A stretch of 5,769 nt of DNA from Bacillota bacterium (GCA_029778935.1 JAKPBM010000009.1:1-5769); one strand, 5' to 3'; counted from the first letter of the stretch, positions 1-5,541 are shown. Translations and numbers: made by a program. The notes: a model not told the origin generated them from the sequence alone.

Positions 1-183
1 CGTAAGTACCCAGCAAATTACAAGCATCACCACCTTTGCGTTCGCTGCCGTCAAAAACAAGGAAAACCTTCTCAAATCCACTTCGCCTGGGTGCCCCATC
101 TGATGCTGTCTATCTGCGCCGGATGCAAATCCGTCGCCGACCGATGCTCTCCCCCAAAGCACAACGACGCTTGTACATTATAA
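1..183. other. Unresolved GC-rich edge segment, open in several frames
   Basis: This stretch is clearly more GC-rich than the AT-rich sequence that follows from about 170. The plus frame starting at base 1 is open to a TAA at 181-183 and carries two CxxC pairs. On the minus strand one frame is open from a GTG at 162 to the left edge; its last part looks like a membrane or signal segment (LFLTAANAKVVMLVICWVL). Another minus frame, ATG at 224 to TGA at 72, gives 50 residues. None has a convincing ribosome site. A TATAAT motif on the minus strand (177-182) could drive a leftward transcript. Overlapping open frames of this kind often mark an intergenic repeat or the end of a gene cut by the window edge. 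No function is assigned. Confidence 0.25.
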
Positions 184-291
184 AGAAATATAAAGCGTGA
201 GTAATAAGTTTTTAAACTCACCATCTCGCAAACTGCGGGTTTATATGTATATAATTTTACGTAATTAAGAATGTGTTTCGTCTATTTTTAC

Positions 292-319
292 TAACAATCG
301 GACTTTGTATCGATTGTTA
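292..319. promoter_or_regulatory. Perfect 9-bp inverted repeat (TAACAATCG / CGATTGTTA), candidate operator
   Basis: The arms at 292-300 and 311-319 are exact reverse complements separated by 10 bp. The right arm overlaps the first of two overlapping TATAAT hexamers (318-323 and 323-328). An operator touching a -10 box is a usual layout for a repressor site, for example of the LacI or GntR type that often controls sugar-binding-protein genes. That assignment is inference. As RNA the same arms would form a hairpin about 175 nt before the downstream start codon. Confidence 0.45.
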
Positions 320-333
320 TAATATAATATTAA
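305..333 (+). promoter_or_regulatory. Candidate promoter region of the first SBP gene
   Basis: The AT-rich leader between 184 and 492 has several -10-like boxes and no single obvious promoter. TTGTAT at 305-310 lies 17 bp before TATTAA at 328-333, while TATAAT occurs at 318-323 and 323-328. A further TATAAT at 414-419 lies about 74 bp before the start codon, but without a good -35 box. Other TATAAT motifs, such as 250-255, are expected by chance in such AT-rich DNA. Apart from these motifs and the inverted repeat at 292-319, no gene is seen in 184-492. Confidence 0.3.
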
Positions 334-473
334 TAAACTAACAAGAAATGATCAGTTCAATATTGCGGCGGAAAAATTTTTGTTTAATATATGTGTACTA
401 AGTGTAAGGTTTTTATAATGTTTTCTTAATCCTTGCACGAAGTCTGGTAGGCACTTACGCAAACCCAAAAACT

Positions 474-482
474 AGGAGGAGG
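474..482 (+). promoter_or_regulatory. Ribosome binding site of the first SBP gene
   Basis: AGGAGGAGG is a double anti-Shine-Dalgarno match, and its last GGAGG ends 10 nt before the ATG at 493. It fixes the start codon. A weak hairpin lies upstream in the leader, pairing TTGC/AAGT at 433-443 with ACTT/GCAA at 453-462. Confidence 0.85.
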
Positions 483-492
483 AAAAAACAGA

Positions 493-1929
493 ATGAAGAA
501 AACCAGAATGCTGGCCTTGTTGCTGGCAGTCCTCATGACCGCGGCGCTGTTTGCGGGCTGTGGCAACGGCGGTGGCAAGCCTCAGGAGACTACGCCTGAG
601 CCGAAACAGACCACTACCGCCGCCCCCCAGACCGAGCAAACCACCACCACGGAAGAGGTCTTCGACTTTGGCGGTTATGAATTCACCCTCGCTCACTCCG
701 ACGGTCTGAGCCCCGACTACCACGGCGAATCCGCAAAGGCTGACGAGCTGAAGGAGATCTACGCCGAAATCGAAGCGAAGTACAACATCAAGATTGAGTT
801 CATCAACACCGGCGACGAAGTGGACGAACTCCTTGGTTACATCATGTCCGGTGACAAGGCTGCGGACTTCATCAACGTCCGTCAGTTCACCTGGATCCCG
901 CTCTCCGTTCAGGGCAGCATCCGCCCGCTGGATACGGACGAAGTCCTGGCCAACGGCATGGATGTACACGACCCCAACGCTTTCAACCAGTTCTACACCA
1001 AGATGATGGAAATGAACGGCCACACCTGGGGCGTTGACGTCACCGGTAAGTACTATCAGCTGCCTTTCGGCCACGTCTACGCTTTCAACAAGCGTCTGGT
1101 AACGGAAGCCGGCTACTCCCCCGAACAGCTCTTTGAAGCTGTTTACAAATACGAGTGGGACTATGACATGTTCCTCGAAATTGCCCGCAAGATCACGAAA
1201 GACCTTGACGGCGACGGCGTTTACGACATCTGGGGCGTCGCTCTCGACTGCGACGGTAACGAAATCTGGTCCAACGGCACCGGCCCCATCGTCAAGGACG
1301 ACGCCACCGGCAAGTGGATGGCCAACCTGTCCGACCCGAAGCTGATCAAGGCTATGGAATTCATGAACAAAGTTACGGGCGACCCGCAGGTTCAGCTCCC
1401 GCTGGAAGGCGGCGAAGTGGTTCTGGACCGTGGCGACCGCCGTGCTATATTCTATGAGGGCAAAGCCGGTTTTGCCGGTCTGTTCGGCAAGAACTTCGGC
1501 AAGGGCGGTACGCATGATATGGTTGACCCGGTCGGCCTGCTGCCGATTCCGAAGGGCCCCGACACTGACCACTACATGGTCAACACCGTTGACGTTGACT
1601 GCTTCGTCACTCTGACCACCAACAAGGATTGGGAGAAGAGCGTCCGCATCATGCATGAGATCGGCACGCGCGTTTATGACGAAGACGAATACAGAGAATT
1701 CATCGAAGAGTGCCTGCAGTACGATGAAGACTCCATCAAGGTTCTGTTTGACTACCTGCTTCCCAACGCTCTGATGAACATCGCCAAGCCCAGCCGCGAC
1801 ATGTACGAGCTGATCCGTCACTCCTACTACAAAGAAATCTACACCGGCGCCATCACGCCTGCCCAGGCCGCCGAGAAGTATCAGAACATGATCCAGGCTG
1901 GTCTCGACGATATCTTCAAACAGAACTAG
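493..1929 (+). CDS. Lipoprotein ABC-transporter solute-binding protein (family 1-like)
   Basis: 478 residues. A basic start (MKKTR) and a hydrophobic stretch lead to the lipobox LFAGC, with Cys23 as the lipidation site, so the mature protein should be anchored on the outer face of the membrane. A Thr/Pro/Gln-rich linker (about 24-55) precedes the binding domain (about 58-478). Family signs are an acidic DxDxDG loop followed by D and WG (D237, D239, D241, D245; resembling the calcium loops of periplasmic sugar-binding proteins), FYEGKAGF (320-327) and PIPKGPD (351-357), which matches the PxPKGP block of family 1 SBPs. The expected role is capture of a carbohydrate for an ABC permease; the ligand cannot be read from the sequence. 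No transporter partner is adjacent. AAG is preferred over AAA for lysine (23 to 8 by hand count) and GGT/CGT codons are frequent, which suggests high expression. The start is supported by the strong ribosome site and the signal peptide. Confidence 0.96.
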   Translation: MKKTRMLALLLAVLMTAALFAGCGNGGGKPQETTPEPKQTTTAAPQTEQTTTTEEVFDFGGYEFTLAHSDGLSPDYHGESAKADELKEIYAEIEAKYNIKIEFINTGDEVDELLGYIMSGDKAADFINVRQFTWIPLSVQGSIRPLDTDEVLANGMDVHDPNAFNQFYTKMMEMNGHTWGVDVTGKYYQLPFGHVYAFNKRLVTEAGYSPEQLFEAVYKYEWDYDMFLEIARKITKDLDGDGVYDIWGVALDCDGNEIWSNGTGPIVKDDATGKWMANLSDPKLIKAMEFMNKVTGDPQVQLPLEGGEVVLDRGDRRAIFYEGKAGFAGLFGKNFGKGGTHDMVDPVGLLPIPKGPDTDHYMVNTVDVDCFVTLTTNKDWEKSVRIMHEIGTRVYDEDEYREFIEECLQYDEDSIKVLFDYLLPNALMNIAKPSRDMYELIRHSYYKEIYTGAITPAQAAEKYQNMIQAGLDDIFKQN

Positions 1930-1948
1930 TTGAACCTATCGGCCTATC

Positions 1949-1988
1949 AGACACCTGCCGCTTTTGCGGCAGGTGTCTTTTCGTTTTT
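1949..1988 (+). terminator. Rho-independent terminator after the first SBP gene
   Basis: A 13-bp perfect stem (1949-1961 with 1966-1978) around a TTTT loop is followed by a T-rich tract broken by one CG. It starts 20 nt after the TAG at 1927-1929. It should end the transcript, so the second SBP gene needs its own promoter. Confidence 0.92.
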
Positions 1989-1989
1989 T

Positions 1990-2013
1990 CGGTATTGTAC
2001 GGGTACGTTACCG
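1990..2013. repeat. Small imperfect hairpin just behind the terminator
   Basis: CGGTA at 1990-1994 pairs with TACCG at 2009-2013, and an inner GTA/TAC closes a four-base loop; the two parts are separated by a mismatch and a wobble pair. It may be a backup to the terminator or a chance structure. Confidence 0.25.
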
Positions 2014-2091
2014 AGCATATGGGGGTCATTCCTGCGGCGGATGGCTGAAACCTGTTATCACGTGCGAGGCGGCTTTTTCGTTTTCGCGTTG

Positions 2092-2112
2092 TCTGTCCAA
2101 AAATTTGACAGA
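2092..2112. promoter_or_regulatory. Near-palindrome overlapping a consensus -35 box (TTGACA)
   Basis: TCTGTC (2092-2097) and GACAGA (2107-2112) are exact reverse complements around a 9-bp AT-rich centre. The right arm contains most of a perfect TTGACA (2105-2110). The downstream -10 choices are AATGAT at 17 bp (2128-2133) or GATAAT at 20 bp (2131-2136), so the promoter is uncertain. If real, transcription would begin about 300 bp before the second SBP gene and give it a long leader, and a repressor on the palindrome would block it. Confidence 0.35.
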
Positions 2113-2145
2113 TAATTACAATATGAAAATGATAATATAGCAAAT

Positions 2146-2274
2146 TCAATGACATGTTCCAGCATCTTCTAGCTGCATTTGCATACTTCCGTTGGTTAAC
2201 GCATAACCCGCCCTTATCCCCTGATTCTCCTTCATATCCTCTCCTAATACCAGCAATTCATACTTAAGCACCAT
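2146..2274 (-). CDS. Possible micro-ORF, 42 residues (or 29 from an internal start)
   Basis: On the minus strand an ATG at 2274 opens 42 codons ending in TGA (2146-2148). An in-frame internal ATG at 2235 is directly preceded by AGGAGAGG (a Shine-Dalgarno-like match within 2236-2245), giving a 29-residue peptide that begins MKENQGIRAGYAL and ends in AGTCH. The peptide is hydrophilic, has a single Cys next to last, and has neither a signal nor a membrane segment. Codon choice is not GC-rich in third positions, unlike the neighbouring genes. It lies antisense within the leader region of the second SBP gene. No family is recognised. The ribosome site is the main support; it could equally be chance. 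Confidence 0.25.
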   Translation of the reverse strand: MVLKYELLVLGEDMKENQGIRAGYALTNGSMQMQLEDAGTCH

Positions 2275-2310
2275 AGAACAGCTCAATTGCCTTTGTTACC
2301 ACAAGAATAA

Positions 2311-2340
2311 TTATCCATCGCCCTATTATGTGGATATAAT
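2311..2340 (+). promoter_or_regulatory. Candidate proximal promoter of the second SBP gene
   Basis: A perfect TATAAT lies at 2335-2340, 18 bp behind a weak -35-like TTATCC (2311-2316). It would give a leader of about 90 nt before the ATG at 2438. It overlaps the left arm of the distant inverted repeat at 2314-2321. The strong terminator after the first SBP gene makes a separate promoter likely; this is one of two candidates, the other being at 2105. Confidence 0.4.
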
Positions 2341-2405
2341 TCGACTAAATTCTACTTTACGTCTTGTTATGATTGCGATGGACGATTCGCCGGGTTCTGT
2401 CCATT
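2314..2405. repeat. Mutually exclusive inverted repeats in the leader of the second SBP gene
   Basis: TCCATCGC (2314-2321) is the exact reverse complement of GCGATGGA (2375-2382). The second arm can also pair with a nearer downstream element: ATGGAC (2378-2383) with GTCCAT (2399-2404), extended by a G-T wobble (2377/2405). The downstream hairpin ends 14 nt before the ribosome site. Paired operators or a two-state leader RNA are possible readings; the pairing is visible, the function is inference. Confidence 0.35.
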
Positions 2406-2419
2406 AAAAATTTACATAT

Positions 2420-2428
2420 GGAGGAGGG
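2420..2428 (+). promoter_or_regulatory. Ribosome binding site of the second SBP gene
   Basis: GGAGGAGGG ends 9 nt before the ATG at 2438 and supports that start. It resembles the double site in front of the first SBP gene, so this element was probably kept from the duplication. Confidence 0.85.
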
Positions 2429-2437
2429 CAAGATTAC

Positions 2438-3856
2438 ATGAAAAGAGCCAGACTGTTGTGTTTATTCCTGGCCATGTTGATGGCGCTCAGCGTTCTGGCC
2501 GGCTGCCAGAAAGAGGATACCCCCGAACCCGCGCCGCAGACCACGACAACAGGCGAATCCACAACACAGACGAACCCGGCGGAAACCACCACATCCGAGC
2601 CCATCAAACTGGGCGGCTATGAGTTCCTGCTCGGCAACCCGTCGGGCCTTTCCCCCGCGGACCATGCCGGCACGAAAAAGGAAGAGGAGCTCAAAGAAAT
2701 CTACGCCGCCATTGAAGAAGAACTCGACTGCAAAATCAACTTCAACAGTCCCGGCACCGAGCTGGACAATCTGCTTCCCTTTGTGCTGGGCGGCACGAAA
2801 GCGGCCGACTTCCTGAAAGCCCGCTCCTTTGCCTGGATGCCCCTGTCGGTGCGCAACGGCCTGCACGCGCTGGACACGCCGGAGATGCTGGCACTAGGCC
2901 TGAATGTTTACAGCGAGGACCACTTCAACCAGTTCTTCACCTCCAAAATGGAGCTGAACGGCCACATCTGGTGCGTCGACGTCACCGGCAAATACATGCA
3001 GATGTCGTTCGGTCACGTGTACACGTTCAACAAACGGCTTGTCACGGAAGCGGGCTATAACCCGTCAGACCTCTATCAGGCCGTGCGGGATGGCAAATGG
3101 ACGTACGATCTTTTCCTGGAAATCGCCCGCAAAATCACCAAAGACACCGACGGCGACGGCAAATACGACATCTGGGGCGTCGCTCTCGACTGCGACGGCA
3201 ACGAAATCTACTCCAACGGCGTCGGGCCCATTGTGCAGGACGAATCGGGCAAATGGGTGGCCAACCTTTCCGACCCGCGGCTCATCAAAGCCATGGAGTT
3301 TATGAACCACGTGTCCGGAGACCCGCAGGTTCAGCTTCCCATCGACGAAATGGGCCGCGGAGACCGCCGCACCATGTTCTATGAAGGCAAAGCCGGATTT
3401 GCCGGCCTGTACGGCCCCAACTTCGGCAAGGGCGGTACCCACGACATGGCGGACCCCGTCGGCCTGCTGCCGATTCCCAAAGGTCCCGACACGGACCACT
3501 ACATGATGAACCTCGTCAACCCCGACTGCTTCGTCCTGCTCACCTCCACGCCCGAATGGGAAAAGAGCGTTATCGTCTGGACCGCCATCGCCGACAAAAT
3601 ATACAATCCCGAAGATTACAGGGCGTTCATCGAAGAAAGCCTGCACTATGACGAAGAATCCATCGAGATGATGTACGACTATCTGCTGCCCAACGCCCTG
3701 CTGAACGTCGCCAAATGCAGCCGCGACATGCATGAGCTGGTCCGCAACGAATACTACGACTCCGTTTACAAGGGCAACGTGACGCCGGCAGCTGCGGCGG
3801 AAGCCTTTGAGACACTCATGCAGGCGGAGCTGGACAACATTTTCCAGCAGCAGTAA
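2438..3856 (+). CDS. Second lipoprotein solute-binding protein, paralogue of the first
   Basis: 472 residues with the same plan: MKRAR start, hydrophobic stretch, lipobox VLAGC with Cys23, a Thr/Pro-rich linker to about 56, then the binding domain. Hand alignment of about 415 residues gives roughly 63% identity to the protein encoded at 493-1929. The longest shared blocks are DPVGLLPIPKGPDTDHYM, YDIWGVALDCDGNEI and FLEIARKITKD. The acidic loop D236, D238, D240, D244 is kept, as are FYEGKAGF (314-321) and PIPKGPD. Differences include the loss of about five residues near 303 and Cys at 179 (Gly in the paralogue). Lysine is mostly AAA (21 of 25), the opposite of the paralogue, which suggests a different expression level or history. 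It should be a membrane-anchored ligand-capture protein for an ABC importer, probably for a related ligand. No permease or ATPase gene is adjacent. It has its own leader and ribosome site. Confidence 0.96.
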   Translation: MKRARLLCLFLAMLMALSVLAGCQKEDTPEPAPQTTTTGESTTQTNPAETTTSEPIKLGGYEFLLGNPSGLSPADHAGTKKEEELKEIYAAIEEELDCKINFNSPGTELDNLLPFVLGGTKAADFLKARSFAWMPLSVRNGLHALDTPEMLALGLNVYSEDHFNQFFTSKMELNGHIWCVDVTGKYMQMSFGHVYTFNKRLVTEAGYNPSDLYQAVRDGKWTYDLFLEIARKITKDTDGDGKYDIWGVALDCDGNEIYSNGVGPIVQDESGKWVANLSDPRLIKAMEFMNHVSGDPQVQLPIDEMGRGDRRTMFYEGKAGFAGLYGPNFGKGGTHDMADPVGLLPIPKGPDTDHYMMNLVNPDCFVLLTSTPEWEKSVIVWTAIADKIYNPEDYRAFIEESLHYDEESIEMMYDYLLPNALLNVAKCSRDMHELVRNEYYDSVYKGNVTPAAAAEAFETLMQAELDNIFQQQ

Positions 3857-3933
3857 GCATTTCGCTTTAGCGTATAGCACCGCAGAAGGCAACCAGGGGT
3901 TAACATCGATTTTTCCTGCCGCGATGCAGCCAT

Positions 3934-3959
3934 ACCGGGCGGTTACCGCCCGGTTATAT
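3934..3959 (+). terminator. GC-rich hairpin, possible terminator of the second SBP gene
   Basis: ACCGGGCGG (3934-3942) pairs with CCGCCCGGT (3946-3954) around a TTA loop, followed by a weak T-rich stretch (TTATATCTTCTGTCTTCC). It lies about 80 nt after the TAA. A second small stem, GCGGA (3978-3982) with TCCGC (3989-3993), follows. The poor T-run makes terminator activity uncertain, though no better candidate is seen before the opposing XRE gene. Confidence 0.5.
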
Positions 3960-4109
3960 CTTCTGTCTTCCTAAATCGCGGAACCTGCTCCGCTTCCCAA
4001 ACGGCCATACACTGTCATTTAGCGTATATGTTGCCCATTCTTACGGGAGCAGAAAACCTTTTGGCCGGAACATAGTGCGTCAAGATTCGCGTGTTATTCT
4101 GCTTTTCTA

Positions 4110-4235
4110 ACTGTGTGCGGGTGTAAGCAAGGGCTTACCGCGCCTGAAGAGCCCTCCCCAAGAGGTTTGTGCGGCCCTGCCCCGGTGTAAGGGCGTAGCA
4201 GCCCGGTTTGTGGGGCGCAAAGGCAGGATTTGCTG
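4110..4235. other. GC-rich structured spacer block, possible intergenic repeat
   Basis: The spacer between the second SBP gene and the XRE gene (3857-4308) has no convincing gene. Within it, this block is GC-rich. It contains a perfect stem GTAAGC/GCTTAC (4123-4128 with 4133-4138), a nested stem GCCCC/GGGGC (4179-4183 with 4212-4216) around GGGC/GCCC (4191-4194 with 4201-4204), and two copies each of TGTGCGG (4114, 4168) and GGTGTAAG (4120, 4184). It could be a dispersed intergenic repeat or a structured RNA. Its identity is not recognised. Confidence 0.3.
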
Positions 4236-4269
4236 GAACTCCACGGCACATATGTATGAATACACAAGC

Positions 4270-4304
4270 AAAAACGCCCGCGCAAGATGCGCGCGGGCGT
4301 TTTT
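4270..4304 (-). terminator. Rho-independent terminator of the XRE regulator gene
   Basis: A 14-bp perfect stem (4270-4283 with 4291-4304), AAAAACGCCCGCGC against its reverse complement, closes a 7-base loop. It begins five bases after the XRE stop codon in the direction of transcription and reads into TTTTTGCTTG on the minus strand. A-rich and T-rich flanks on both sides mean it could also stop rightward transcription from the SBP genes. Confidence 0.9.
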
Positions 4305-4308
4305 CTCT

Positions 4309-5475
4309 TTACTGCCTGGCCTTCTGCACCCACTCGGCCCACCGGGGGGCGTTCTTTATTTCCTTCTGCACTTCCTCCAAGTCTGGCACGCACCAGAATG
4401 GCCAGATTTCCGGCAAATCTTTCGGCATGTTTTCCAGATGTCCCCCGCCGGGGTTCATGGGAATGCCCTCCAAAAGTGGGGATGTAAAAATAGCGTCCTT
4501 TTGCCCATCCAGCGCATAAAACTGTCTCGCATACTCCAGCGCCTTATCCAGTGAAGCAAACGCGTCGTCTTTTGCCCCTGCTGCCCACTGATGCTCCGCG
4601 AGGTATAAGAACAAACAAGAGATTTTCGACGCATACAGACCGTAATTGCCGTCTTCGCAAGCAAGGTCAAACAGTCTGATTGTCTTTTCAAGCGTATCGA
4701 CAAAGAATTTCGAAGACAGCTTGGCATGGGACGCAATCAGCGCCTGAACAACCGTTTCCGAAAGTGCATCTGCCAGTGCAAGAACGGCCGTGCCGAGGTA
4801 CTTTGCCCGTTCCCTGCCGTCTGTGGCGTCGGCCAGAAGCAATTCCCGGCTGCGCCTTACATCCGGGAAGGTGTTGGCAAGGCTTACCGCCTTCTCATAC
4901 TCTCCCACATTCCTGTACTGCAGAATCAGCTCGTACTTTGCCGTACTCAGTAGGCTTTCATCGCAGCCGCCGTATACGAGGGACTCCAGAAGCTTTGTCG
5001 CTTCGCTCCAATACTCGTTCCGCTTGTGATACTCCGCATCGTGAACGGTGTAGCCCTCCGCGTTTGTTACGCTCTTCTCCCCGTGCCGAATCCAGCCGGT
5101 TTCCGAGAGAACCTGCGCCAGACGAAGGGTAATTCTCTCGTTGCCCGGGAACTCCGCCAGTCCGTTCCGGAGAAGGTGAATGCACTCGTCCAAGGTAGCA
5201 TCCGTCCCCCCGTTCTGTCTGTCCAGTTCATCCACTTTAGCAAGCAGCGCGTCGATACGGCTTTCGCGTTCGCCCTGATAGCCGAAAAGCTCGTCGATAG
5301 ACACGCCGAAGTAGTTGGCAATGGCCGGAATTAGCTCCATATCCGGATAACTGCCGCTGGCCTCCCATCGGGATACCGCCTGACTGGTCACGCCCAGCGC
5401 ATGGGCCAGCGCCTCCTGCGTCCGGCCGTCTCTGCGGCGCAGTTCGCGGATTTTGCCTCCTAGTTGTAGCTGCAT
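4309..5475 (-). CDS. XRE-family transcriptional regulator with TPR-like C-terminal region
   Basis: 388 residues from the ATG at 5475. An in-frame TTG at 5490 would add five residues, but it overlaps the ribosome site, so the ATG is preferred. Residues 5-60 form a Cro/C1-type helix-turn-helix: GGKIRELRRRDGRTQEALA, then LGVTSQAVSRWEASGSYPD with the recognition helix near SQAVSRWE (31-38), then IPAIANYFGVSIDELFG. The remaining 320 or so residues are helical and TPR-like, for example YWSEATKLLESLVYGG (155-170), YRNVGEYEKAVSLA (187-200) and DAFASLDKALEYARQFYALDG (304-324), ending in a Trp- and Pro-rich tail. Such cytoplasmic regulators are common in Clostridia, where the TPR part is thought to bind a peptide or protein signal. 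No ligand or target can be named. It is a single-gene unit with its own promoter, candidate operator and terminator, converging on the SBP genes. Confidence 0.93.
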   Translation of the reverse strand: MQLQLGGKIRELRRRDGRTQEALAHALGVTSQAVSRWEASGSYPDMELIPAIANYFGVSIDELFGYQGERESRIDALLAKVDELDRQNGGTDATLDECIHLLRNGLAEFPGNERITLRLAQVLSETGWIRHGEKSVTNAEGYTVHDAEYHKRNEYWSEATKLLESLVYGGCDESLLSTAKYELILQYRNVGEYEKAVSLANTFPDVRRSRELLLADATDGRERAKYLGTAVLALADALSETVVQALIASHAKLSSKFFVDTLEKTIRLFDLACEDGNYGLYASKISCLFLYLAEHQWAAGAKDDAFASLDKALEYARQFYALDGQKDAIFTSPLLEGIPMNPGGGHLENMPKDLPEIWPFWCVPDLEEVQKEIKNAPRWAEWVQKARQ

Positions 5476-5482
5476 ATTGCTT

Positions 5483-5488
5483 ACCTCC
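5483..5488 (-). promoter_or_regulatory. Ribosome binding site of the XRE gene
   Basis: On the minus strand GGAGGT lies 7 nt before the ATG at 5475. This spacing decides for the ATG over the upstream in-frame TTG at 5488-5490. Confidence 0.85.
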
Positions 5489-5513
5489 AAAATGTTTTCA
5501 CCGGTGTGTCTCT

Positions 5514-5541
5514 ATTTTACCGCATTCCGGAGGTAAAGCAA
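5514..5541 (-). promoter_or_regulatory. Candidate promoter and operator of the XRE gene
   Basis: On the minus strand TTGCTT (5536-5541) and TAAAAT (5514-5519) are separated by 16 bp, giving a leader of about 30 nt. The inverted repeat TTTACC/GGTAAA (5516-5521 and 5532-5537, 10-bp centre) fills the spacer and overlaps both boxes. A palindrome lying across its own promoter suggests autorepression, a common habit of XRE regulators; this is inference. Confidence 0.5.

Noticed and set aside
472..1821. 449-codon open frame antisense to the first SBP gene
   Set aside because: It mirrors a gene with a strong ribosome site, lipobox and family motifs. Its translation is low-complexity Val/Asp/Gly-rich sequence with no domain, typical of the complement of a GC-rich third-position gene.
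1916..2155. 79-codon minus-strand open frame between the SBP genes
   Set aside because: It runs through the terminator stem at 1949-1978 and into the end of the SBP gene, has no ribosome site, and resembles nothing recognised.
2418..2441. Seven-codon leader ORF (ATG at 2418) whose TGA overlaps the SBP start as ATGA
   Set aside because: The overlap is neat, but the ORF has no ribosome site of its own and its first codons simply are the Shine-Dalgarno sequence of the SBP gene, so chance is the simpler reading.
3065..3892. 275-codon open frame antisense to the second SBP gene
   Set aside because: Same artefact as over the first SBP gene. Its composition matches the antisense frame there because the sense genes are paralogues, and it has no supporting start signal.
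4094..4393. 99-codon minus-strand open frame overlapping the XRE 3' end and its terminator
   Set aside because: It crosses the XRE terminator and the end of the XRE gene in another frame. Its Pro/Arg/Cys-rich sequence reflects the GC-rich spacer block, not a protein.
4208..4554. Plus-strand open frames of 103 and 114 codons over the XRE 3' end
   Set aside because: They are read through a terminator and the complement of the XRE gene, with no ribosome site and no domain.
4680..5132. 150-codon plus-strand open frame inside the XRE gene
   Set aside because: Shadow of the XRE coding sequence; basic, Pro/Arg/Ser-rich, with no start signal.
5488..5490. TTG as an upstream start of the XRE gene
   Set aside because: It overlaps the GGAGGT that is ideally spaced for the ATG at 5475, and no ribosome site lies before it.
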